DNA of 20,341 bases from a virus. Position numbers and translations under genes: made by a program. The notes beneath the pieces were generated by a model. It was not told the origin of the DNA. It searched no databases and saw only the letters and a list, made by a program, of their open reading frames with translations. Every line of letters starts with the position of its first letter. Position 1 is the stretch's first letter. The stretch lies in the IMG/VR virus record IMGVR_UViG_3300027963_000404, positions 1-20,341 of that record, one strand, 5' to 3'. Below are positions 6,929 to 13,870 of the stretch, in pieces.

Positions 6929-7518
6929 GTGAGGGTGTAATTGAGTGTGCCAGTGCCAACGGACGTTTCAAAATCATCTGGACGATAGTAGGTAATTTGT
7001 GCACCGGGCTCAATGCGGTCAAAATAGCCAACCGCCAACAAAGTGCCATCCTCTGCCAAAATTCGTACCAATCCCTTGGTGACATTTGTGGACTTCCGCC
7101 AAATGCCATCAGCACACACAAATGCCGGATCTTCTGGCTTCCACGGCTTAAACAGTCCACTGATGAAAATGGGAAATGAAGCAAATCCAGACTCAAAAAC
7201 GCCAGCATTACCTTGTGGAGTTTCATCTGCCGTAACGACAAGCGGATAAAACTCATTTGCTTGGATGAAGGTTTGAAGCAGAAACCGCGAATAGCTTATA
7301 TGTGACGCCCTGCGCGCATAAAAACTATCATACCCAACTCCGCACCGCATGCCTCTGCGCGTGTACGGCGGCCCTACATCTGGATAAGTTTGCGTGCCAG
7401 TAATTGCAACCGAGATGGGTGGTAACTCAGGATTGGGATTTGGCTCCTCATAAACAATGTCTGCCGTAATACTCATTCCGGTCAGACTAAAATTGTGAAG
7501 CCACTGGTAGCAGTTCAT
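6925..7518 (-). CDS. Tail-tip region structural protein, function unknown, 197 aa
   Basis: A TTG at 7527 is in frame, but the ATG at 7518 overlaps the upstream TGA as ATGA and is the better start. The protein begins MNCYQWLHNFSLTG, has a Pro-rich linker (EEPNPNPELPP, about residues 27-37) and then a Tyr/Arg-rich region (YTRRGMRCGVGYDSFYARR) and two beta-rich segments (SGFASFPIFISGLF; LVRILAEDGTLLAVGYFDRI). There is no signal peptide or catalytic motif. It lies three genes after the tape measure, where tail-tip hub and distal tail proteins are encoded, and is coupled to both neighbours by overlaps. I do not recognise the family. Confidence 0.65.
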   Translation of the reverse strand: MNCYQWLHNFSLTGMSITADIVYEEPNPNPELPPISVAITGTQTYPDVGPPYTRRGMRCGVGYDSFYARRASHISYSRFLLQTFIQANEFYPLVVTADETPQGNAGVFESGFASFPIFISGLFKPWKPEDPAFVCADGIWRKSTNVTKGLVRILAEDGTLLAVGYFDRIEPGAQITYYRPDDFETSVGTGTLNYTLT

Positions 7519-8069
7519 GCCGTCCAATCTAGCAAACAGGGATTTGGCACTGGCTCACTGCACACGTTTGTGATCGTGGTAATTGCCAACGGATCACCGC
7601 CAGTCTCTACAGTTGCCAGTAAGATATATTGCAACGTGTCAGTATTTTCCAGCAGATCAGAGCTTTGCAAAATCGTGATTGCGTCCGATTCTGAACCGAT
7701 CACTAAGTTTTCAATGTCCCAATAGATGCAAGCGTAGATGTAAGAGTTTCCGCTGATGTCTAGCTTAAATGGTGGAAAATCAATTCCCATGCCATCTGGG
7801 TAGCGGCCTGCAATTAGGTTTTGAGCAACTTCGACCTTGAGTCCGGTTTCGTCGCTTGCGTCGGTGACTTCAAAATATTGGCAAGCAATACCGCCACTGC
7901 TGCCAGCGCTAACTTGCCCTCTGTCAATAAGCAAAGATGTCCCACCATTTGTTTCACGCACATTATAGCCAACTCCTGGTCTAACTCTAATTTGCCTTAT
8001 AGCAGAATTTAATCTTTGAATATGGTCTGCCAAAATTGCCATACCACGTTGAACATCAGGAAGGTTCAT
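7515..8069 (-). CDS. Tail-tip region structural protein, function unknown, 184 aa
   Basis: The start overlaps the upstream stop in a TAATG junction. Residues 1-28 form a helix (MAILADHIQRLNSAIRQIR). A glycine-containing turn follows (RPGVGYNVRETNGGTSLLID), then a beta-rich body with a Tyr/Trp segment (GNSYIYACIYWDIENL) and a C-terminus with two cysteines (SEPVPNPCLLDW). A helix followed by R-P-G-x-G-Y-x-V-R-x-T-x-x-G-T is a pattern often seen in small phage tail proteins, but I cannot name the family. Position suggests the distal tail or tip complex. No enzymatic motif is visible. Confidence 0.65.
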   Translation of the reverse strand: MNLPDVQRGMAILADHIQRLNSAIRQIRVRPGVGYNVRETNGGTSLLIDRGQVSAGSSGGIACQYFEVTDASDETGLKVEVAQNLIAGRYPDGMGIDFPPFKLDISGNSYIYACIYWDIENLVIGSESDAITILQSSDLLENTDTLQYILLATVETGGDPLAITTITNVCSEPVPNPCLLDWTA

Positions 8070-8737
8070 TATTCAATGTTTCCGTAAATTAATTCATCCC
8101 AGAAATTTGATTTTGATGTCAGGTACTCTAATGTTACGCGATAATTTGAGCCTTCTTGCGTTATAGATGCTCCTGTAAACAAAAAGTTAATTGTGGTTCC
8201 AAATTGAAACGGACATCCATCAATTGTTCCAAAAGCTTTTCCAACCAAACTAAATGTTGGTGCAACACTGTACACCTTTTGATGTTTAATAATAATTCTT
8301 GGAGACAAATAATCTGTTTCCCCGCGATTAAATCGCTCAAGTAACTCTCCAATTTTTGGATTCTCTGCATTTTTTGGAAATCCTTCAGGATATGTGTTTG
8401 GCCCAAAAGCAGCACCAGACTTCCATTGCGTCCACCATCCCATTTCCTGTGCAGAGAGTCCGTATTTGAAATAATTATTTGACTCAATTGGATCAGAAAT
8501 TGTAGAGGCTTCCAAACTCCAAATATCTGGATATGTAGTCCCACCACCACCGCCGCCTGGATCTGGAACCTGCTCGGTGTAAGTTTCGGTCAGCGTAAAA
8601 ACTCCATCAGATTGCGTCAGCGTCCAGCTAGATGCCGCCGGGTCTGGCGTCATCGTTGTAAAGCTCTCGTAGACGTTGGTTTGAAACTTATTGCCCCGCT
8701 GATCGCGGCCCACCTCGGTGCGGACTAGAGTGCTCAT
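8069..8737 (-). CDS. Tail protein following the tape measure, mosaic composition, 222 aa
   Basis: The ATG overlaps the tape-measure TGA as ATGA. Residues 1-60 (VGRDQRGNKFQTNVYESF, then T-L-T-Q-S-D-G-V-F-T-L-T-E-T-Y) form an apparently beta-rich domain, closed by a run of six glycines (61-66). The rest (67-222) is different in character: aromatic-rich (NNYFKYGLSAQEMGWWTQW), with a conserved-looking YLSPRIIIKHQKVYSV section and a C-terminal VTLEYLTSKSNFWDELIYG. The DNA for the second part is markedly AT-rich compared with the first and with neighbours. The position immediately after the tape measure is typical of a distal-tail protein. I do not recognise either domain. Confidence 0.65.
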   Translation of the reverse strand: MSTLVRTEVGRDQRGNKFQTNVYESFTTMTPDPAASSWTLTQSDGVFTLTETYTEQVPDPGGGGGGTTYPDIWSLEASTISDPIESNNYFKYGLSAQEMGWWTQWKSGAAFGPNTYPEGFPKNAENPKIGELLERFNRGETDYLSPRIIIKHQKVYSVAPTFSLVGKAFGTIDGCPFQFGTTINFLFTGASITQEGSNYRVTLEYLTSKSNFWDELIYGNIE

Positions 8738-10536
8738 TGGTAAACAACTGCTGAAGATGCTGTTGGGCCAGAAGGCTTGTTCATTCTTTCAACAAGCTTT
8801 GCGGTGTTGTCTGCGGTTCGCTGCTGCGCTTGAAGTTGCTGCCGAGCGAGGTCTAGTGCGCTAGTTTGCGGGCCTCCAATGTCGCCTCCAATCTTGGCCA
8901 TGCTGGAGACGATCGCGCCAACTGGTTTAGCCTCTTCCATTTTAGGAACAAAGCCAGCGCCGGGCGGCGGCGGAAGTGGCGTTGGGTTTTTTTCCAGAGC
9001 TTCTTTTAAGGTTTTGTCCTTAAGCTCCTGCAAACGCTTCGCGCCTTTTTGAACATTTTCTTTGTCCTTTGTTGTATCAAATAAAGGCTTTGAAGTTTTG
9101 TAATCTAGCGCGTCAAGTTGCTTTCTCAGGTTGGTTTCATCAACCAAAACTTTCACTGGCTTTTCTGCAATTTGATCCCGCTCTTTTTGCAGTTTGCCAA
9201 TATCAACAACTGGTGGCTTTGCCCGTGCTTCCGCTTCTGCTTTTGCTGCCGCCGGTTCTGCATTGCCGCCAGTAAACAACGCCTTGGTATTTGCTGCCGC
9301 CTTGGCAAATGTCACCGAAAGCATTGTGGCCAAGTAGTTTATTGCATTGCCAAATGCAATTTTTAGCTCTGAATAAACTATTGGAATTGTTTTTGTGAAC
9401 AACTCGTTAAAGAAATTTACCCCGATTGCAAATGCCAATTTCAAAGGGACCGAGACTTTAGGCATTAAGTCTCCCCATGCGGCGCTTAAAAACGTGCCAG
9501 CAGATTGGAGTGCGTTTTTTAGTTTTTCGTAAATTACAAAAATAGAAGTGCCAAAATTGCCTTTGAAAAAAGAAACCGCAGATGCAAAAGAATCTTTGAT
9601 AAATGAGCCCAACTTAAAAATGTTGGTGGTCATTTGATCGTAATAAAAATTGGTCGCTGTTTTGAATGCCAGCGTTATGGAATCTAAAATAATTCCTCCA
9701 ACTTCGTCGAAATTTTGAAGTAACACAATCGCTGAAGCAATCGCGCTTCCAAACGCTTCGCCAATCCCACTGAGGTCGATCCCGTTAACTGCGTCCACTA
9801 CTCCCATTAATGGCGGCATGATCTCGGAAGCCATGCCAACAAAGAACCCTTGAATCTTGCTGCCAGCAGTGTTGAGAACATCAGTTGCACGATCAAAGAT
9901 GCCAGCATTCTGCACCATTAACTGCGCTTGGTTGCCGATATTGGTTTGTACATCCTCAAGGCCTCCGGCAGAGAAAACTGAAAGAAGCTTTGCGCCACTT
10001 TTGCCAAAAATCTCCATCGCCATTGCAGAGCGCTGCGCTGGATTTTCAATCTTTCCAATTGCATCTCCAACCGCAGTTAATTGCTCATCAGCAGAAAGTC
10101 CTTGAAGGCTTTGAATTGAAAGCCCCATCGTGCGAAACTTAGCTGCGGCATCGGCATTGCCAGTAGCCGCTTCTGCCACGCTTTTTTGAAGTTTGCCAAT
10201 CACAGGCTGCACATCACCTGCACTCATGCCGGCCTGCTCAAAAGCCAACTGAAGCACCATCAACTTATCTACTGCCAGTCCGGTTTGCGCGGACAAATCA
10301 ACCAGCGATCCACCCGCTTCCATTGCCGCATAAAATTTTTGCGCCGCAGCAGTGAGCGTTGCCATGATTCCAACGCCACCCAAAAGCTTGCCAAACGATC
10401 CAGTAAGCCCGTCAAACATGCCTGGAGATGTAGCCGCTTGGATATTCCGACTAAGCCCGCGCATGGAGTTTTCAGCGCGCCCCACGGCCTGCACAAATCC
10501 GCTGGTGTCCGCACTGATTTGAATGGTGTTAGCCAT
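8734..10536 (-). CDS. Tail length tape measure protein, 600 aa
   Basis: The N-terminus (IQISADTSGFVQAVGRAENSM, then RNIQAATSPGMF) and long Ala/Gly-rich helices are typical of tape measures, which span the tail lumen and set tail length. An apolar segment lies near residues 47-66 and more apolar helices occur at about 255-295 and 360-420. Residues about 430-560 are rich in Lys, Glu and Pro and look like flexible or coiled sequence (KLQKERDQIAEKPVKVLVDE; a PLPPPP run near 520). No peptidoglycan hydrolase motif is visible. At 600 aa it is short for the class and implies a modest tail. The start has the clearest Shine-Dalgarno of the operon (GGGAG, 7 bases before the ATG), within the end of the 250-aa gene. 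It follows the frameshifted chaperone with one gene between. Confidence 0.85.
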   Translation of the reverse strand: MANTIQISADTSGFVQAVGRAENSMRGLSRNIQAATSPGMFDGLTGSFGKLLGGVGIMATLTAAAQKFYAAMEAGGSLVDLSAQTGLAVDKLMVLQLAFEQAGMSAGDVQPVIGKLQKSVAEAATGNADAAAKFRTMGLSIQSLQGLSADEQLTAVGDAIGKIENPAQRSAMAMEIFGKSGAKLLSVFSAGGLEDVQTNIGNQAQLMVQNAGIFDRATDVLNTAGSKIQGFFVGMASEIMPPLMGVVDAVNGIDLSGIGEAFGSAIASAIVLLQNFDEVGGIILDSITLAFKTATNFYYDQMTTNIFKLGSFIKDSFASAVSFFKGNFGTSIFVIYEKLKNALQSAGTFLSAAWGDLMPKVSVPLKLAFAIGVNFFNELFTKTIPIVYSELKIAFGNAINYLATMLSVTFAKAAANTKALFTGGNAEPAAAKAEAEARAKPPVVDIGKLQKERDQIAEKPVKVLVDETNLRKQLDALDYKTSKPLFDTTKDKENVQKGAKRLQELKDKTLKEALEKNPTPLPPPPGAGFVPKMEEAKPVGAIVSSMAKIGGDIGGPQTSALDLARQQLQAQQRTADNTAKLVERMNKPSGPTASSAVVYQ

Positions 10537-10538
10537 GG

Positions 10539-11291
10539 TTATCTCCCGTAGATTTCGGAGCGGTTAAAAATGCCCGCCGCGATTGCGCTGTTGAGTTGCT
10601 CTCTCATGTTGTTCGCTTGGCGGCTAAAAGCTGAATCAAGCGTGCGTTGAATTCTGCCCGAGTCCGTGTGCCTGTTTGGGTTGCGTGCCTTAAATTCAAC
10701 AAGATTGCCACTCACTCGAAAAACAACAGCACCGGCATTCTTAGAACTCCACCGGCCAATCCAGTCAGGGAATACAACCCCAAGTGATTTGGCTGCCGCA
10801 CACCATCCGGCAGCAGTCACTCCAATGGTTTTCTCAAGCAACTCTTGAACCTGTTTGCGTTTGTCGACCGTTGTAAAATGCTTGGGCCCATCAGCCGGAT
10901 ATTTTTTGCTGGGACGCTGGTTTTCTTTTATGAATGCAACCAATTCATTAGGAGAGGCTTTGAGTTGATTCAAAATCTCTTGGTACTTTTCCCGCCTTGC
11001 TTGTGTGCGCGCACGCTCAAAGAGCCGAGTTGTGGAAGTTTCATTTCGGACAATCAACGCTTGTTTAAGGCTGGCCCGGATAGCTTTGCGAGAAGATGAA
11101 AAGCCTTTTGCAAATGATCTGCCAGCCATTGGAGGCGTGTAGGTAAATGCAAATTTAATGACGCTTTTAGCCTCGCGCCGGATCACTTGTTCAGCTGTTA
11201 GCCTGCTAATTGAGATCGTCCTCCGCAAATAACGGTTAAACCGATCCGCTTGCGCCCCCACGTTGGTTGTTACTCGGATTATGTCACTCAT
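10539..11291 (-). CDS. Basic 250-aa protein between tail chaperone and tape measure
   Basis: The ATG lies inside the end of the frameshift product (ATGAGTGA, 8-base overlap), so its translation is probably coupled to ribosomes that have shifted frame. The protein is strongly basic, with Arg/Lys helices at residues 15-40 (FNRYLRRTISISRLTAEQVIRR) and 85-110 (RLFERARTQARREKYQEIL), then a more globular half with AAGWCAAAKSLGVVFPDWIG and a beta segment AVVFRVSGNLVEF. I do not recognise the family. In lambda the gene after G/GT is the tape measure, so this is an insertion relative to that order. It could be a minor tail protein or tape-measure-associated factor. Confidence 0.65.
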   Translation of the reverse strand: MSDIIRVTTNVGAQADRFNRYLRRTISISRLTAEQVIRREAKSVIKFAFTYTPPMAGRSFAKGFSSSRKAIRASLKQALIVRNETSTTRLFERARTQARREKYQEILNQLKASPNELVAFIKENQRPSKKYPADGPKHFTTVDKRKQVQELLEKTIGVTAAGWCAAAKSLGVVFPDWIGRWSSKNAGAVVFRVSGNLVEFKARNPNRHTDSGRIQRTLDSAFSRQANNMREQLNSAIAAGIFNRSEIYGR

Positions 11292-11849
11292 CGTCCTCGT
11301 CCTCCACCATTTGCTGGGTCACAAACAAGGTTTCTAGGGCTTCCTTTTTCTTTCGCACCGTCCATGCCCCATTTCCCCACAAGGCCGCGTGGTAGATGCG
11401 CAAAAGCATTGCAAGCGGCGCTCTGCGAAAAATGTAGTCGAAGCTCCATCCGGTTTCTCGCGCCAGAACTAAGACGAAAGCTTCCGTCCAGTCTGGCGCT
11501 GTGAGTTTTTTGGCGCGTCCTCCCGAGTCGTGCCGGGCTGTGGTAAAATATCCACTTGTCCTGCTTCAACTTCTGCGGACTGTTGGCGGCACCATTCACC
11601 AATTGGTTTAGCAAGTGCCAACGGAAACCAGCGTGCAAAGGTTTTGATTGAATCAAGTGCAGTGTTGTCAGAAATCGCCTGTTCAACTTCTTCCGGGTCA
11701 CGACTTTGAATCCAAGCGCAAGCTGCAACCTGTTGCTGCTCGGTCATTTCAGCAATGCCAAGGGCAGCAATTGCTTTTTGCGTTGTCAGCGTCCATGGCC
11801 TTAATTCAAGCGGCCCAACTTGCGTATTTTTAAGAAAAAACGGGTTCAT
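11284..11849 (-). CDS. Tail assembly chaperone, -1 frameshift product (gpGT-like), 188 aa
   Basis: Residues 1-115 are read in the frame of the short chaperone. A -1 slip on A AAA AAC (11511-11505) then gives 73 further residues, reading L-T-A-P-D-W-T-E-A-F, continuing through TGWSFDYIFRRAPLAMLLRI and YHAALWGNGAWTVRKK, and ending VEDEDDE before the TGA at 11286-11284. The extension is not an independent gene: it has no suitable start, but it has coherent protein-like composition over 219 bases and its stop overlaps the next start. This matches the gpG/gpGT arrangement of lambda and many siphophages, where the longer form recruits tail tube subunits to the tape measure. The fixed gpG:gpGT ratio is set by slippage efficiency. 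The call rests on a direct reading of the sequence. Confidence 0.87.
11460..11511 (-). promoter_or_regulatory. Programmed -1 ribosomal frameshift signal (A AAA AAC plus hairpin)
   Basis: On the minus strand the zero-frame codons CCA AAA AAC contain the canonical heptamer A AAA AAC at 11511-11505. A 5-base spacer (TCACA) is followed by a perfect 8-bp stem, GCGCCAGA (11499-11492) pairing with TCTGGCGC (11467-11460). The 24-base loop holds a second, shorter stem (GGACG with CGTCT). Slippery site, spacer length and hairpin all fit the known -1 frameshifting mechanism. Confidence 0.88.
11469..11849 (-). CDS. Tail assembly chaperone, short form (gpG-like), 126 aa
   Basis: The ATG overlaps the upstream stop as ATGA. 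The product starts MNPFFLKNTQVGPLELRPWTL and continues with a helix-rich body (residues 24-95, with TEQQQVAACAWIQSRDPEEVEQAI and KTFARWFPLALAKPIGEW), a Gln/Glu-rich linker and a 12-residue zero-frame tail ending at TAG. In siphophages the short chaperone coats the tape measure during tail assembly and is absent from the finished tail. Its size, place two genes before the tape measure, and the frameshift signal at codons 113-115 all support this role. The zero-frame TAG falls in the loop of the stimulatory hairpin. Confidence 0.85.
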   Translation of the reverse strand: MNPFFLKNTQVGPLELRPWTLTTQKAIAALGIAEMTEQQQVAACAWIQSRDPEEVEQAISDNTALDSIKTFARWFPLALAKPIGEWCRQQSAEVEAGQVDILPQPGTTREDAPKNSQRQTGRKLSS

Positions 11850-12271
11850 ACAAAGCGCGCTTGAAACTCCTGTTTAAGCCAGTCAGGGGAGTCTGGGTAG
11901 CAAATACCAAATGAGCGTTCATCACCTCTGGAGATTCCCACAGAAGCTGAACGAGCAAAACGCTTTAGATCTCGCGCGTTGTCACGGTAAGCGCGCATCC
12001 ACGAAATGTCAGAGTCAGGACTGGATTTGCACCAGTCTAAGTCTTCAAATCGTTTGCGAAACTCATCAAAGTCGATGTCCTTGCCATCAACTTTTGCCAG
12101 CACATCAAGGTTTACAATCCATCGGACATGGGTCTTTCCAGCTTCATCCACAAAATGCTGGAACCCACCACGCTTGATGAGGGAACCGCCTGATGTTAGC
12201 CAGGCGGCGATGATGTCAGTGTTGAAGCTTTTTCCCGGAGCTTCATGGTCCTCAAGTAATCGGAGGCGCAT
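11846..12271 (-). CDS. Hypothetical tail-module protein, 141 aa
   Basis: The protein lies between the small tail-tube-like pair and the tail chaperone. It is soluble, charged and without repeats: an N-terminal segment (MRLRLLEDHEAPGKSFNTD), a middle with VRWIVNLDVLAKVDGKDID, an acidic-aromatic helix (DEFRKRFEDLDWCKSSPDSD) and a basic patch (RDNARDLKRFARSASVG). No known domain is recognised. The ATGA overlap with the chaperone start suggests translational coupling, and the gene order suggests a tail-assembly or minor tail role. The start is at an ATG with a C/A-rich leader and no Shine-Dalgarno sequence. Confidence 0.65.
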   Translation of the reverse strand: MRLRLLEDHEAPGKSFNTDIIAAWLTSGGSLIKRGGFQHFVDEAGKTHVRWIVNLDVLAKVDGKDIDFDEFRKRFEDLDWCKSSPDSDISWMRAYRDNARDLKRFARSASVGISRGDERSFGICYPDSPDWLKQEFQARFV

Positions 12272-12285
12272 ACTTGTTGTGTGTG

Positions 12286-12597
12286 TTAGGCGTGTGCGTA
12301 GCCAGTGCCAGATGCACTCCAGCCACGGAAGTCGTCGTTCTTGCTATCGAGTGAAATATTGGTCCAAATTCCCTTTCCGCTTACAAGCGCAGGAACACCG
12401 CCAGAACTGGCAATGTTGAACGGACAAGTGTCGCCTTTTCCTTTTGCCGAAAATGAAAAGGTGGTGTCATAAGTTTTTGCGCCACCGTTGGTTCCGTCGC
12501 TGTTTATAAGCTGCTTAAACTCAGCTTTTGTTTCAACGTCTGCAGATTCAACAATCACTCCAGACGCTCCAATGATAGATATGCCAAAGGAAGCCAT
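12286..12597 (-). CDS. Small tail-tube-like protein, second copy, 103 aa
   Basis: The reading frame is open further upstream to 12711, but that part is antisense-like and overlaps the previous gene. The ATG at 12597 lies 4 bases after the previous stop. The protein (MASFGISIIGASGVIVESAD) is beta-rich, with T-Y-D-T-T-F-S-F-S-A-K-G-K-G-D-T in the middle and N-D-D-F near the C-terminus. It aligns by eye with the 99-aa neighbour: similar length, an FG motif at residues 4-5, a central T-rich strand and the same NDDF. This suggests tandem paralogues. Small beta-barrel tail-tube or neck subunits would fit the position before the chaperone genes; which copy forms the tube is not decidable. Confidence 0.6.
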   Translation of the reverse strand: MASFGISIIGASGVIVESADVETKAEFKQLINSDGTNGGAKTYDTTFSFSAKGKGDTCPFNIASSGGVPALVSGKGIWTNISLDSKNDDFRGWSASGTGYAHA

Positions 12598-12601
12598 ATA
12601 A

Positions 12602-12901
12602 TTAAGCAAAGAGGGTGTAGGTGACTTCGGACATTGCGAAATCATCGTTTGTTTCAGAAACTTTTGAACCTGTAACAGTTGCACCATTAAAAGTGGATTC
12701 AGGAATGGCAATCAAATCTACTTCTCCTTTGGTTTTAACCGTAGTAGTTGTCGTGCTGCGTGGTTTTGCCTGCGCAATAACGGTTTGCCCGTCTGCGTCG
12801 CGAATTGTAGCAAGTTCTACAACTTGTTCCTTGCTGGACTCTTGAATATAGCCGCTAGGTGCGGTCACTCCAAATGCTGTGGCTCCAAATGTTACGGGCA
12901 T
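12602..12901 (-). CDS. Small tail-tube-like protein, first copy, 99 aa
   Basis: The start is the ATG at 12901, 6 bases after the stop of the tail-terminator-like gene, with an A/C-rich leader and no Shine-Dalgarno. The product has an FG motif at residues 5-6, a turn (TAPSGYIQESSKEQ), a Thr run (STTTTTVKTKGEVD, about 49-62) and a C-terminus with SETNDDFAMSEVTYTL. It is likely beta-rich throughout and resembles the next gene. Between the tail terminator and the chaperone, lambda encodes its tail tube protein gpV, so a tube role is reasonable, but at about 100 aa it is much shorter than typical tube proteins. The call is inferential. Confidence 0.6.
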   Translation of the reverse strand: MPVTFGATAFGVTAPSGYIQESSKEQVVELATIRDADGQTVIAQAKPRSTTTTTVKTKGEVDLIAIPESTFNGATVTGSKVSETNDDFAMSEVTYTLFA

Positions 12902-12907
12902 AATGTT

Positions 12908-13288
12908 TTATGGTGTTGGGCCAAAGCCCACGGTGTACGGCATGGAGGTTCGCCAGTGGCGCTCCTCGCGGAGGTTGTCGGTTGATTGTGCGACGACACC
13001 GTAAAGCTGCACGGCGTCGGAATCTAAAGTCAGAGAGCGCATTGCTGCGTCCACAGCGGTAGCAAAGGCTGTCTGGTCGGCTTTGGTAAAATCATCAGCC
13101 TGGCTTAATATGTTGAGCGTCAAAGTGCCGCGCTGAAGTGGACTACCGACAACGATATCGGACTGCAATTCCATCAAAACCGATTGAGACGGAATAGGTG
13201 CGTTGTCTTGCGGTTCGCCCACATAAACGCCTGGCAGCGCCAATGAAAGAGCAGCCTGTACGGCTTCGGAGAAAATGCCGTCAATCAT
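12908..13288 (-). CDS. Putative tail terminator (gpU-like), 126 aa
   Basis: An in-frame start at 13318 is possible, but the ATG at 13288 forms an ATGA overlap with the stopper-like gene and is preferred. The N-terminal helix (FSEAVQAALSLALPGVYVGE) is followed by strands (SVLMELQSDIVVG, RGTLTLNILSQ), a second helix (DQTAFATAVDAAMRSL) and a final strand before PYTVGFGP. This alternating layout and the position after a head-tail stopper fit the tail-terminator family, which caps the tail tube and joins it to the head. No single diagnostic motif is present, so the assignment rests on size, predicted fold order and synteny with lambda FII-Z-U-V. Confidence 0.6.
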   Translation of the reverse strand: MIDGIFSEAVQAALSLALPGVYVGEPQDNAPIPSQSVLMELQSDIVVGSPLQRGTLTLNILSQADDFTKADQTAFATAVDAAMRSLTLDSDAVQLYGVVAQSTDNLREERHWRTSMPYTVGFGPTP

Positions 13289-13587
13289 CGAGTCACATCC
13301 TCCAGATAGATTTTCCAACTAATCGGATCCTCATCCCAGCTCGTGATTCTGCGCTCTGTGCCGTTCACTTCAATTTTGCTGCCTTTTACTGGGTCAGGAA
13401 ATCCAGCCCGAGGAACGCGCACAAATCCAGCAAAGTGCTGCTCATACCCGCCCATCGCCAATAGGTCAGAAGTTTTCTCATTTGCCACGCAGTCAACAGT
13501 CACGCCTGCATATGTCACGCTGTCTGCCTGCATATAGGCCATGGCAGCGCTCATTGCACCGGCAGTGATGTCGAGGAAGTCAGACAT
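13285..13587 (-). CDS. Putative head-tail stopper / adaptor (FII-like), 100 aa
   Basis: The ATG overlaps the previous stop in a TAATG junction. After an N-terminal helix (ITAGAMSAAMAYMQ) the protein is beta-rich: SVTYAGVTVDCVANE, then FVRVPRAGFPDPVKGSKIEV, N-G-T-E-R-R-I-T-S-W-D-E-D and a last strand WKIYLEDV. A small beta-barrel with a G-x-x-I-x-V-N-G-T-E-x-x-I loop is characteristic of head-tail stopper proteins such as lambda gpFII, which close the neck after DNA packaging. The place between the capsid block and the tail-terminator-like gene supports this. It could also be another neck subunit. Confidence 0.65.
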   Translation of the reverse strand: MSDFLDITAGAMSAAMAYMQADSVTYAGVTVDCVANEKTSDLLAMGGYEQHFAGFVRVPRAGFPDPVKGSKIEVNGTERRITSWDEDPISWKIYLEDVTR

Positions 13588-13805
13588 TATAAAAGCGCTT
13601 CAGCTTTGCGGCGAGTGATTGGCTTTGGAGCATCAAGGATGCCCTTGTTGAGCTTTGACCCTTCTGGCGTAGGATTACACACCAAATAGATGCGCCCTGG
13701 GCTATTGTGCGCCTTGTAAAACCGGCGGGCCTCGTCGGGAGAGCCAGTGGAAAGGATTACCTGCGGGCCTGCACCGAGGTCTTCTAGAACGAGAGAGATT
13801 TTCAT
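13587..13805 (-). CDS. Hypothetical 72-aa protein after the capsid terminator
   Basis: A longer in-frame start at 13943 would overlap the end of the capsid gene and run through the terminator hairpin. The ATG at 13805 gives a clean product that begins after the hairpin. The protein (MKISLVLEDLG, then TGSPDEARRFYKAHNSP and RIYLVCNPTPEG, basic C-terminus TRRKAEALL) looks like a small alpha/beta domain. I do not recognise a family. It occupies the place where lambda has FI, but no similarity is visible. The start is 12 bases after the U-tract of the upstream hairpin, with no Shine-Dalgarno. Confidence 0.6.
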   Translation of the reverse strand: MKISLVLEDLGAGPQVILSTGSPDEARRFYKAHNSPGRIYLVCNPTPEGSKLNKGILDAPKPITRRKAEALL

Positions 13806-13817
13806 GGGATAATCGGT

Positions 13818-13856
13818 AAAAAGCCGGAGCCCCCCAGTTATAGGGAGCCCCGGCTC
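13818..13856 (-). terminator. Intrinsic terminator after major capsid gene
   Basis: On the minus strand AGCCGGGGCTCCC pairs over 13 positions (two G-U) with GGGGGCTCCGGCT across an 8-base loop, followed by TTTTT. It lies 14 bases after the capsid stop and 12 bases before the next ATG. The reverse orientation has only a weak CTTTG tract, so it points to minus-strand transcripts. Confidence 0.82.
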
Positions 13857-13870
13857 TTTGGAGGGGATCG

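Noticed and set aside
6876-7256. Minus-strand 126-aa frame overlapping the 197-aa tail gene
   Set aside because: It overlaps two well-coupled genes in another frame, and its composition is not protein-like.
11288-11728. A 146-aa minus-strand reading overlapping the tail chaperone
   Set aside because: It is the +1 frame, with Arg/His/Ser-rich, non-protein-like composition. The -1 frame, not this one, gives the coherent extension.
12286-12711. Longer start at 12711 for the second tail-tube-like gene
   Set aside because: The extra 38 residues overlap the previous gene and have no resemblance to the paralogue's N-terminus, which matches from the ATG at 12597.
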